Shown in pieces: positions 54,887 to 64,000 of a stretch of DNA of 64,000 nucleotides (its first letter is position 1; every line of letters begins with the position of its first letter). The position numbers and the translations under genes are program-made. The stretch comes from Raffaelea ambrosiae (lineage: Eukaryota; Ascomycota; Sordariomycetes; Ophiostomatales; Ophiostomataceae): the NCBI GenBank assembly GCA_002778195.1, contig PCDI01000004.1, positions 568,074-632,073 of the forward strand, in the 5' to 3' direction. The notes beneath the pieces were generated by a model. That model did no database searches, had not been told where the DNA came from, and saw nothing but the letters and a program-made list of their open reading frames with translations.

Positions 54887-55624
54887 GTCGTCTGGCGAGT
54901 GTGCGAAAAGAAGGGGTGGATGGTGTGCGTCGGATGCCGAGAGGCTGTCGAGAGGCTGTCGAGAGACGGGGCGCCGAACACAGAGCCACAACAGAAACTG
55001 AACTGCCTCTGCCAAGCACCAGGTCACGCGCACAACTTGGAACACGCAGAGTGTCGTATGTCGTATCGCGGGCGGATCGGAGACAGTCTGTGTGTTTTGA
55101 TCTGGGGCCTTGCGTCGAATCGCTCGATGCGCCTTTGTGCGAGGACAGGTCGCGGGGGGAGGGTGTGTTCGATACGACAGACAGAAAGACTGCGGTCGTG
55201 ACAGGCTCAAGACCGACAGAAAGGCTGTCGTCGTGGCAGGTTCAAGACAGAAGTCTGTCGTCGTGACAGGTTTTCGGTTGCCTCGGTTGGGGAGTCGCCG
55301 AGGGACGAATGCGCGCGCGCAGAATCAGCCCGGCTGCCAGGCAACGTGAAGCTGGTGGCGAGAGCGGGAGCAGAGAAGGGAGAGGAGTGTCGGTTCGTCT
55401 TTTTCGGCTTGGGTTGGGCAGGAAAAGAGCGAGGGCACGCGATAGCAGTCGGGGCAAAAAAAAAGGAGGGGGATAAGCAGAAAGGAAAAAAAAGATCGGA
55501 AGGGGCAGCCGCAGAGGAGAACAGAGGCAGCGAGATACGGCGGACAAGCACGAGAGAGAGATAACGGCTGGCCGAGCGTGGAGATACTGTGTAGAAAGGG
55601 GAGCGAGAGAGATAATCAGAAGAC

Positions 55625-55686
55625 GTGGTGTGTGTGGTGTGTGTGGTGTGTGTGTCGGGGCCGTGTGGTGCCGTGTGGTGCCGTGC
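55625..55686. repeat. GT-rich tandem repeats
   Basis: GGTGTGTGT units are followed by two and a half copies of CCGTGTGGTG. Confidence 0.8.
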
Positions 55687-56159
55687 AGGCAGGCAGGGGG
55701 GCCTACATTTTTCCTGTCGGTGATGGTGAACCTGCTGGGCGGATGGGTCGGTCGCGCTAGCGTCGAAGCTGCGGGTGAGAATTGTGGGGCCACTTGAAGT
55801 TTTTGAGGTGGTTCTCTCCCTCCTTTTCTGGTGCTGGGGACTGCCCGCCTACTACGCTGTCTATGTAACTACTATGTAATGGTTACTATCTATGTAAGAT
55901 ACACTGCAACACTCCACTGAAGCTCTTTCCGCACAACCTCGTCGTTGCCGCCCGCAGCCAATGACAGCGCCGCAAGCGCACCAGGCTCGCCTCCCGTATT
56001 GCATAGTACGTACATAGTACTCGTGCGTGGTACGTAAGACGGCTTGCGAGCTGTCTGACTGGCGCGCCCTGACAGCTCGGACACTCTTGTGGCTCGGACT
56101 GGCGGCAGCGGGGTCGGGGTCCAAGAAGGCCTGCGAGCCCGGGAATTCGCACCCTAGCG

Positions 56160-56244
56160 AACCCCTAGAGAAAACGAACCCCTAGAGAAAACGAACCCCT
56201 AGCAAAAACAAACCCCTAGCAAAAACGAACCCCTAGCAGAAAAG
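56160..56244. repeat. 17-bp minisatellite with AACCCCTAG core
   Basis: Five contiguous 17-bp units starting at 56160, 56177, 56194, 56211 and 56228. All begin with AACCCCTAG and end in an A-rich tail. A degenerate half copy (ACCCTAGCG) precedes them. Confidence 0.9.
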
Positions 56245-58492
56245 GGAAAACAACCCCCCCCCCAAAAAACAAAGCTTCAACTGCTGTCTACAATGTCCGA
56301 TGCGCTAATTGCCCACCGCGCCCGACGGTTCTCCAGAGGACCCTTCGTCGAGCTGTGCCTGGCCTGGCCGTGGCCGACCGCCCTGGACCCTGGAATTGCG
56401 TGTGTAAGTGCGGCATGGGCTGGGAACCGGTGAGCCCAGAGAACCCCAGACAAATGGAGAGTGAAACTGATTGGCTGCTCGGCTCCGTCCACGCCACGCC
56501 CGCATGCGACCTCCGCATCTCTCTCGACAAGCGCATTCGCCGAGCCCGAGTTCTTCGCTGCCGAGTGCCCGCCAGCTGTCTTTGCGGCTGGTCCCTTTCC
56601 TTTGGCACGCCCTACGAGTATTACATAGTATGTGCTGAGCAAAAACGAAAAAAGCGCCGTCTGCGGCAGGGCCCGTTGGCCAGACCCCTGCCATCTCGGG
56701 CCTTTCCATGTGATTCTTGTGACAGAACCCGGCTCCGGAACCAGAACCATCATGCTGCTGTGACAAAAAGGGATAGGTCTCACAGAGGAACCAAGCAGTC
56801 GTCATTGGGGCCTGTTTGGTTTTGAATTTCATATGCTCCCAGGTGTAAGACATGGCCACTCCCATGCGCCATCAAATCCGCATTCCGAGACACGCCTGCC
56901 CGTCTGGTCCCTTTTGTCTGCCTACTATGTACAAATCATGAGAACTCCATGATAGACAAACCGAGTCTATCATCCCTTGGAGAGGCGGCACCGATCCGTC
57001 CCTGTCTTTCCCTCTCCCCTAGTGGTGGATGGGCCCGTAATCCGGCCAATAACATGCTGCACGCCATGCAATAAGAAATACACAAACAGAGAACAGAGGA
57101 AACAGAGAAAAAGAAGAAATAAAAGAAAAGATAAGAAAAGGGAAAAAAAAGGGGGGGGGGAAGACGAGGAGTGTCTGCGAGGAAGAATGGAAATCGCTAA
57201 TCCTGCCGTCCGCACGTGGAAAGTCGTGGGGGAATCCGCCGTGGATTCGCTTCGATCTGGTCAGCGCTGCTGTGCTCAAAGATATCGAATGGAGTGATGA
57301 CTTTTTTTCTTTTTCCTTTTTTTTCTTCTTCTTCTTCTTTCTTTTCTTTTTTTGTCTTACACCTCGCTCCAGCCTTTGACGGTCTTGCACGCATGGCGCA
57401 CCACGCGGTCAGGGTCGAAGATGGACAGCAATGCCACAATACGAAGCAGAAAGACGCCGTCAAACAGGTACAGCGTTCACTCGCGCGACCCCTGCTAGAG
57501 CTCGATGATGCGCGGCTGCGCACCACAACCAGAATACCCAGCATCGCGTCTTACCACGGCATCTCAGCCAATGGGAGTCGACAATGTCCGTCTCCACTAG
57601 AACAAGGCTGCTTCAGACCATCACGGCCGTTTGTTGCAATGCCTGTGTGTGGACGACACGATCAAAGCCAAGGATCGTGTCAGCCCCCTCCGCCAAACCC
57701 CCGACTGTGAGAGGTTGAGCTTTCCGCTTTTCTGTTACCTCTGCTCTCTCTGTTGATCCTATTTATTTGTTCCTGGGCTCTTTTTCTTCTGTTGCCTAGC
57801 CTTCTCAACGGGAGCTGTTGTCATGCTCCCCGCTGGCCCACGCAAATCGAGCCGGGAACATACCCACGGCACGTTTCACATACAGGGGTTTTCAGTGCAC
57901 AAACAGATACCTGTATTTGGCTGCCAAGCTGAGAGAACATTGTGTGTTGGCCTGGCGAGTGCAGACGACCCCGTCGTCGACTCCTCTTACAGGCACCCCA
58001 GGGGCAGTGTGTTCGACCACAAGTGTCGATAGTCGTTCCTTCTGTCTGCTGTGGGGGATGACCCATTGGTTTTTTTCGAAGATAACCGTATAAATATGTG
58101 CTCTTGTATTGTGGAGTAAAAGACGACAGGAGACGAAAAAAGGGGCGTGGGTTGTGGTCCTCAAATGGAGCCCCGACGCCTAGTTTGGTATCAAATCTCG
58201 CCATCGTGACAAGAATCCCTTGACATTGCTGCAAAGGAGAAAGAAAGCAGAACTGGTTGCTGGAATCGCACCCATTATTGCCCAGAGCATACAGCCTTCA
58301 ACGTGCCGGGCATATGCCAGACACGCGTCAGAACAAGACTCAACCACAAGGAGCGCCGACAACAGGACCCAGTGTTTACGATAGCGTTGCCATATGTTTT
58401 GCCAAGAAGGAATGGGAAGATGAGGAGGGGACAGAGAGACCGCGGAGCAGCTGTCTGTCAGCTGTCTTTCCACTTTGTTACTCGGGCTCACA

Positions 58493-58522
58493 GGGACTGG
58501 GACTGGGACTGGGACTGGGACT
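58493..58522. repeat. (GGGACT)5 hexanucleotide array
   Basis: Five perfect GGGACT units in intergenic DNA. Confidence 0.9.
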
Positions 58523-58951
58523 GTGTGCTCTCTTGCTGGTATCTTGCTGTCTGGATTTCGACATCGCCCTCTCTTAACAGAGGTAAGATCGGCTGGTGGT
58601 TTTCTTTTCTTTTCTTTTCTTTTCTTTTGGCTTTGGCATTCTAGAGAGAGGAGTCCGCGAGGAGAGGCAGTTGATAAGATCCGATCCGGCTCCGCATCAC
58701 TGTGGCCATCCACCCGAGTTAACAACTCCAACACAACAGAAACCAAGCAGACCGCCCGCGTTTTCCTCCTTCGCCTCGCCATCGGCACTGATGGGTGGCG
58801 GATTTCCACCATCCCGGCAGCAGAGAACGACATATGCCAATGTTGCAATCGCGGTCATCAGCCATTCACACAATCTGCCGCACAGCTACAGCCAGGCGCC
58901 TCTGCCTCCTCGTCGTACTCCTGCTCGTCACCTCCGTCTTTGGCCGTCGCC

Positions 58952-59333
58952 GACCTCGAACTCCTTCACCACCTCACCACGGCCCTGGAAATGGGCCGGC
59001 ATCAACAGCAGCAATAACAACGTCGGTATTGGCCATCCCCTGGCCCGGAAACAGCAGGGCTGACAGCCGGGCTGGAAGCACCGGCAGCAGCGGCTATATA
59101 TCGCCCGTGTCCTCGTCCCTGCCGCCTTTGCCGTCTCGACGTCAGTTTCCACTGGCCGCACCTTGCTGCAGAGCTCTCTGTCGTGCATCCCGCCGTTTGT
59201 GCGGGCCCTGCGCGACCTCCCAAGAGTTCCTGCGCGGACTCGCTTTGGGAGGCCCGACCTGCCCGAGGCCGAGGCGCAGATGTACGCAGACGCTATCAAT
59301 GGCGTGGTCCAGCTGCAGCAGAGGTATCAATAG
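58952..59333 (+). pseudogene. Possible decayed Zn2Cys6-type transcription factor fragment
   Basis: Two fragments in different frames look protein-coding. At 58952-59017 one reads DLELLHHLTTALEMG and then stops; this resembles the DLELLHHxTT signature at the start of the regulatory domain of Upc2-like fungal C6 factors, and the preceding residues are the usual Ser/Pro-rich spacer. At 59070-59333, one frame over, 87 residues run from GWKHRQQRLYIARV through SLSCIPPFVRALRDLPRVPA to a stop after VVQLQQRYQ. The gap of about 50 bp is too short for an intron, and no zinc cluster (Cys6) was found upstream. I read it as a gene that lost most of its middle and its start. The evidence is a single motif plus coding-like composition, so confidence is low. 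Confidence 0.3.
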
Positions 59334-60669
59334 CATGGATGGCCGAGGGAAAGAAAGACGAGCGAGAAGGGCGTGGAAGAGTTTTTGGTGTTATCAAGCC
59401 GCATCTCTATATCAAAAGCATTTTCTTTACTATTTGTGCTACTAAATGAAAAATGGGCCAATCAAGTCAGGGGTTGCAAAGCCATTCCAGAAGAGAAGGA
59501 AGAGAAAGAAGAAAAAGAAGAAGAAAAAGGAAGTCGCTTATTATAGCGTGTGCGCAAACAGGTCAATGATAGCAGGCGGTGCCCGACAAGATCGTCCACA
59601 AAGTGGGCATTGCTAACAAGATGTCGTCAGACTTTTGTTCGACCCATTCATTGGAAATGCAGAAGAGCGCCACAGCTCCTTGGAGTTGCTTTGTGGGGCT
59701 TGAATGGCTTCGGATGAACCCCTACAAGGCCCCTCCTGTCAGCCGCAGCAAAGCTTATCTTTGCGACATATTGTTGCAGGAGACAGGCATCTCCAAGGCA
59801 CGCCGTCTCACAGCGTCTTATCGTCCTGCTCTGATCTGCAGGTGTTTTCCCCCGGTGTCCAGGCCCCTGCTCCATTGGGCGAATCCGTCCAAACGGCTGC
59901 CTGGCTGGCCTGGGTTGCCTGGTTGGCTGCAACCCTGAGATGACTGAACCCGACTTTTTCGCCCAATGGCTGCCGTTCTCAGACCACCTTCCCCCTACGC
60001 GACTGCCCTGCCCTTGCGTTTTGCCGGTCCTGCAGCTCGCCATTGTGGTGGAAGCCTTTTTCGAGCTCTTAGCCCCGGGGCCCAGAGGCTCGACCCTTCC
60101 ATCCAAGGATGGCAGACTGGCCGCTAGTTATGGCCTACCGCCCGCTGCCTGCCGCCCTAGACCAGACGAGGGAGGTGCCGACCTGGGGCCCGGGAGGTGT
60201 GGTTGGACAGGCACGCACGCGCCCTCGCTCCGCGCATCCTGGCGCTGTGTCCACCCTTTGACCTCCCTAAAGGAGCTACTCCAGAGCTTATCACACGACG
60301 GACCTGCAGAGCCCCCGGCTCGCGCTACCCTGCATTGCACCTTACAAACGCAGCAGTTGCTCGAAGTTGACTGGTTTGCAACTAGTTGCCAACTAGTTAA
60401 TACGATTCTGTACTCGCGGTGGTCTGTTGTTCCGACTTGTTGCTCACGGCTTCTTCATCCCATGCGCCCTGTCTGCTGGCCCCAGGCAGCTCCCTTCTGC
60501 TGCTGCAATGGCCACATACAAGGTAGCAATAGCAACGTCGGGCGTGCATCCTCCTCGTATCCTACCCCCTCCCCCCCTGCTGCCCGATGACGCTTTCCAG
60601 CTTCCATGACTCGGGCCCCCTCCTGACGTGGGCAAGCCGGGGGGTGGAAAGCCGGCGAGTGTTTACTAT

Positions 60670-60688
60670 GTATATATATATATATATA
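60670..60688 (+). promoter_or_regulatory. TA-repeat, possible TATA region of the sedolisin gene
   Basis: A run of alternating TA (about nine units) 150 bp before the sedolisin ATG. The position suits a TATA region, but it could equally be a plain microsatellite. Confidence 0.35.
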
Positions 60689-60837
60689 CCCCTATGCTGA
60701 TGGCTCGGCACCCCTTCTTGCCCAGCCCTTGGCAAGATCTCTTGTCTAACGGCGATCAGCAAGCCAAGATACAACTCCCCCCCCCCCGCCACTGTGATTC
60801 TGCCATACTCGTACACCAGTTGACTTTGTCTTCCACA

Positions 60838-63304
60838 ATGCTGCCAAGAGTCCTGCTGCTGGCCGTGGCGGCCGGACTGTCGCTGGCCAATCCCATCCGC
60901 AAACGCGAAGTGCCGTCGACACATCGTCTGCACGAGCGTCATGCCGAGCAGTGGTCGAGCGTGTGGACCAAGCGGTCCAAGGTGCCGGCCGACACGGTGC
61001 TGCCTATGCGCATTGGCCTGAAGCAGAGCAACCTGGAAGCCGGCCACGACCGGCTGATGGATATGTAAGTGGACGACCCCCCCCCTTACAACCCCAACCG
61101 CGCTGCGTGTGGCCTGGCGGTTAGCTGACCCTTCTGTCTGGGACCCCAGCTCCAACCTCGGCTCGCCCAACTACGGCAAGCACATGACGGCCGAGGAGGT
61201 GGCCGACTTCTTTGCGCCGGCGCCGTCCACCGTGGCCGTCGTCAAGACGTGGCTGACCAGCCATGGCATCGCGGCCGAGCGCATCGGCCACTCGACCAAC
61301 AAGCAGTGGCTGCAGTTTGACGCGACCGTCGAGGAGGCCGAGGACCTGCTGTACGCCGAGTTCTTTGTCTGGGAGCACGGCCCGACCGGCGGCCACGACA
61401 TCTCCACGGAGGCGTACCACCTGCCGGAGGACGTCCGCGCGCACGTCGACTACGTGACGCCGGGCACGCGGCTGCGGACGAAGCGGTCCGACGCGAGACG
61501 GTCGCTGGCGAAGCGCGGCGTGGCCGAGCGCCCGAAGCCGTTCATCACCAAGCTGCCCACCTTCCCCAACCCCAACTCGACGACGTGCTCGACCTACGTG
61601 ACGGCCGAGTGCACACGGAGTGAGTGCTTAGAGAGAGACAAAAGTCTAGTAGAGAGAGAGGCAAAAGAGAGCTCTAGTCAAGAGAGAGACAAAAGGAGCT
61701 CTAGTAGAGAGACAAAAAAACTGACGTGTCCATAGACCAGTACAACATCCCGAACGCGACGCTGTCCGCCAAGGGCAATGAGATTGGCATCTTTGAGAGT
61801 CTCGACGTGCACTACAGCCGCGCGGATCTTGACATCTACTTTAGCACTCTCTACCCGTATGTTTCCTTTTCCTTTTTTGGGGGGTGGCGCTGGTGACCAG
61901 GCCATACGGTCCCCAGCCCCAAGGGACATGTGCCTTCTCTCCCCGACTCTAACACACTCGTAGCGACATCCCCAACGGCACGTACCCCGAAGAGCGTCTG
62001 ATCGACGGGGCGATTGGCGCGATCGAGGACACGACCGAGTTTGTGCCCGTGGACCTGGAGGCGCCGCTCGACTTCAACTCGGCGTGGCCGCTCATCTACC
62101 CGCAGGGGCTGGTGCTGTTCCAGGCGGACGACGAGTACTACGAGTCGACGGGCGACTTTGGCGGCTTCTGGAACACGTTTCTCGACGCCATCGACGGCAG
62201 CTACTGCACGTACTCGGCCTTTGGCGAGACGGGCGACTGCACGGACGCGGCGTGCGCCGACCCGGTCTACCCGGACCCGCACGCGGGCGGCTACAAGGGC
62301 CAGCGGCAGTGCGGCGTCTACCGGCCGACCAACGTGATCAGCATCAGCTACGGCACCACCGAGGCCGGCCTGCCCGACTACTATCTCAAGCGCCAGTGCA
62401 ACGAGTGGATGAAGCTGGGCCTGCAGGGCACCACCGTCGTCATGTCCAGCGGCGACTCGGGCGTCGGCGACGCCGACGGCTGCTTCGGCGCCGACGGCAC
62501 CATCTTCGAGCCCGACTTTGCCGCGTCGTGCCCCTACGTGCTCGCCGTCGGCAGCACCGAGTGGGACCGCTACGCCAACGCCAACGCCACCGGCCCCGAG
62601 CAGCCGTTTGAGCCGCTGCAGGAGGTCGCCACCGCCCGCTTCCCCAGCGGCGGCGGCTTCAGCAACGTCTTTGGCATCCCCGGCTACCAGCGCGCCGCCG
62701 TCAGCGCCTACTTTGACCAGGTCGAGAGCACGCTGCCCTTCCAGGGCTACCACCACTACGTCGAGAACGGCAACTTCAGCTCCGTCACCGGCGGCGTCTA
62801 CCACCACGGCGGCCGCGCCTACCCGGACGTCGCCGCCGTCGGCGACCGCCAGGTCGTCTACTCCAACGGCTCCTGGTGGCTCGTCGGCGGCACCAGCCTG
62901 TCCGCCCCCGTCTTTGGCGCCGTCCTGAACCTGATCAACGAGGAGCGCATTGCGGCGGGCAAGCCCAGCATGGGGTTCATCCATCCGATTTTGGTGAGTT
63001 TGTTTTGGTATTTCCCTTATTTTCCCCTTTTTCCTTTGTCTTTTTCTTATTTTTCAATTCATTTCCCCTCAACTAACAATCCCAGTATGAACATCCCGAG
63101 GTTTTCAACGATATTGTTGTCGGCAGCAATCCGGGCTGCCTGTCGACTGGATTCCCGGCGGCCAAGGGTTGGGATCCTGTGACGGGTCTAGGGTAAGTTG
63201 CCATAAGAAAGAGAGAGACAGAGAGAGAGAGAGAGAGCCCTACTAACCAAGACTATAGTTCGCCCAACTACCCAAAGCTACGCGACTTGTTGTTAGGCGT
63301 GTAG
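60838..63304 (+). CDS. Secreted sedolisin (S53 serine-carboxyl peptidase, tripeptidyl-peptidase type)
   Basis: Six exons (60838-61064, 61150-61619, 61736-61856, 61964-62993, 63086-63192, 63259-63304) encode 666 residues; all five introns use standard signals. Residues 1-17 form a signal peptide (LLLAVAAGLSLA), followed by a dibasic RKR. The activation domain (about 50-210) has the typical SNLGSPNYGKHMT. The catalytic residues of family S53 are present: E305 and D309 in EAPLDF, oxyanion D437 in SSGDSG, and nucleophile S586 in GGTSLSAP. The C-terminal calcium site is suggested by NDIVVGSNPGC and KGWDPVTGLGSPNY. Such enzymes are secreted and remove tripeptides, or cut internally, at acid pH after self-processing of the propeptide. 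There are several N-glycosylation sequons, for example NGTY and NGSW. Whether it is an exo- or endopeptidase cannot be decided from sequence. Confidence 0.93.
61625..61726 (+). repeat. AG-rich imperfect tandem repeat in sedolisin intron 2
   Basis: About four imperfect copies of AGAGAGACAAAAG(GA)GCTCTAGT fill most of the 116-nt intron. Intron 5 (63193-63258) likewise contains an (AG)n run. Confidence 0.7.
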
Positions 63305-63836
63305 GGAAGAACGGCCAAAAAAGGGGCGACTTCCACACAAGTTCCCGGAAATCTATGTGAGATCTCGGTTTGCAATGAGCCTAGCTAGCACTTACAATGC
63401 CACAATTGACCATTCCCGAAATCAAACCCTGCGAGGTCTAAGCCGTAGAACCAACGTGGTATGCGGAGCGCGCGAGTGTCTTATAACTGTCGGAAGAGGC
63501 ACGTGTTGAGGATCTCACCAATCACAAAAGCGGAACCGGGACAAGGCTGTCTACCAACGAAGCATGAGTAAGCATTGCCAAACAATCCCATATAAAAGAC
63601 GAATTCTGTCAAGACTGCCTCATTTGTACGGAGGCCTGCTCGCGGCCCAAAACTTACACCCACGGAGACAATCGTTTCCAAGCCTCTCTGCGCTAGAAAG
63701 CATTTTTCCCAGCCATATGTTCTCGTACACTGAAACGGGTTTCATACACGTAAACGCGAAAGGACAATAACCAACTTCAACGTGATGGCCCGCGTTGTGA
63801 AGGCCAATCCCACCCAAGACAAAAACGTTCCTACAA
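63305..63836. other. Convergent intergenic region after the sedolisin gene
   Basis: 530 bp; no gene features seen. Confidence 0.5.
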
Positions 63837-63942
63837 TTATTGATTGTCACACACAGTGATGTAATCCATGGTGATGCGGCAAGTATTGGCCAGGAGGATC
63901 GAGCCACACTTTTGGATTCCTTGCTTCCGAGCATTGTCGATG
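63837..63942 (-). CDS. Probable last exon of a gene running off the right edge
   Basis: On the minus strand an acceptor (branch-like CTGAC, then TCTCGGCAG) ends at 63943 and opens a frame of 35 residues to a TAA at 63839-63837. The peptide reads IDNARKQGIQKCGSILLANT and continues with two more Cys (C-x8-C-x10-C in total), ending CDNQ. Even Cys spacing and the amphipathic content suggest the C terminus of a small secreted or Cys-containing protein. Upstream exons would lie beyond base 64000 or in the last 57 bases, so nothing more can be said. Confidence 0.35.
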
Positions 63943-64000
63943 CTGCCGAGACGAAAACCAGTCAGTCAACAACGTGGGTAGAGAGGAGGGTTTTGAAAAC

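Larger units (their letters stand above)
54887..60837. other. Gene-poor region, about 5.95 kb
   Basis: It starts with the PIS1 promoter and ends with the sedolisin promoter. It holds GT-rich tandem repeats (55625-55686), a 17-bp AACCCCTAG repeat (56160-56244), a GGGACT array (58493-58522), several ACTATGTA-type words and a possible decayed transcription-factor gene (58952-59333). No intact gene, tRNA or transposase is recognised. Confidence 0.5.

Noticed and set aside
59940..60590. Plus-strand open frame of 216 codons upstream of the sedolisin gene
   Set aside because: No recognisable domain, biased composition, and it overlaps the likely promoter.
1..64000. CRISPR array or biosynthetic gene cluster
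   Set aside because: The tandem repeats found lack spacer-repeat structure and the organism is a fungus; no polyketide, peptide-synthetase or terpene core enzyme occurs, and the genes share no pathway.

Overview
The window comes from the genome of a filamentous ascomycete, most likely a Sordariomycete. The coding sequence is GC-rich. Introns are short (about 60-180 nt) with GTAAGT/GTATGT/GTACGT donors, CTAAC/CTGAC branch sites and CAG/TAG acceptors. The gene set includes a Neurospora-type HET-C, a CYS-3/MetR-type bZIP, an RD-rich Hub1 and a sedolisin protease. There are no operons, CRISPR arrays, rRNA or convincing tRNA genes, and no intact transposon. All gene models were spliced by eye, with the frame checked across every junction; none is backed by transcript data.

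Left part (1-24 kb): the 3' part of NOP58 (+); HUB1 fused to an RD/RS-rich domain (+); a 12-exon cysteine/histidine module gene (-), which is the most unusual object here; a secreted GH1 glycosidase (+) tail-to-tail with an O6-alkylguanine-DNA alkyltransferase (-); a CYS-3/MetR-like bZIP factor with an unusually long 1.15 kb intron (+); about 6.8 kb without a recognisable gene; and a class I/II aminotransferase (-).

Middle part (24-46 kb): a VWA-domain protein with a possible retained in-frame intron (+); a four-exon 764-residue coiled-coil protein of unknown function (-); an RBM39/Rsd1-type splicing factor (-); a fatty acid 2-hydroxylase, SCS7 type (-); and HET-C (+).

Right part (46-64 kb): a PTC6-like PP2C phosphatase (-) divergent from a BTB-like fungal protein (+); phosphatidylinositol synthase PIS1 (-); about 6 kb of intergenic DNA holding minisatellites and a possible decayed transcription factor; a secreted S53 sedolisin (+); and a probable last exon of another gene at the right edge (-).

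The genes form no metabolic cluster. NOP58, HUB1 and RBM39 are RNA-processing housekeeping genes; SCS7 and PIS1 act in ER lipid synthesis (sphingolipid hydroxylation and phosphatidylinositol); GH1 and sedolisin are secreted hydrolases. The strongest candidate for something undescribed is the gene at 3517-6109. Its ten consecutive internal exons are all phase 1-1, and each carries a Cys-x2-His-x(1-3)-Cys-x4-Cys type module whose His codon is split by the intron at every one of the eleven junctions.
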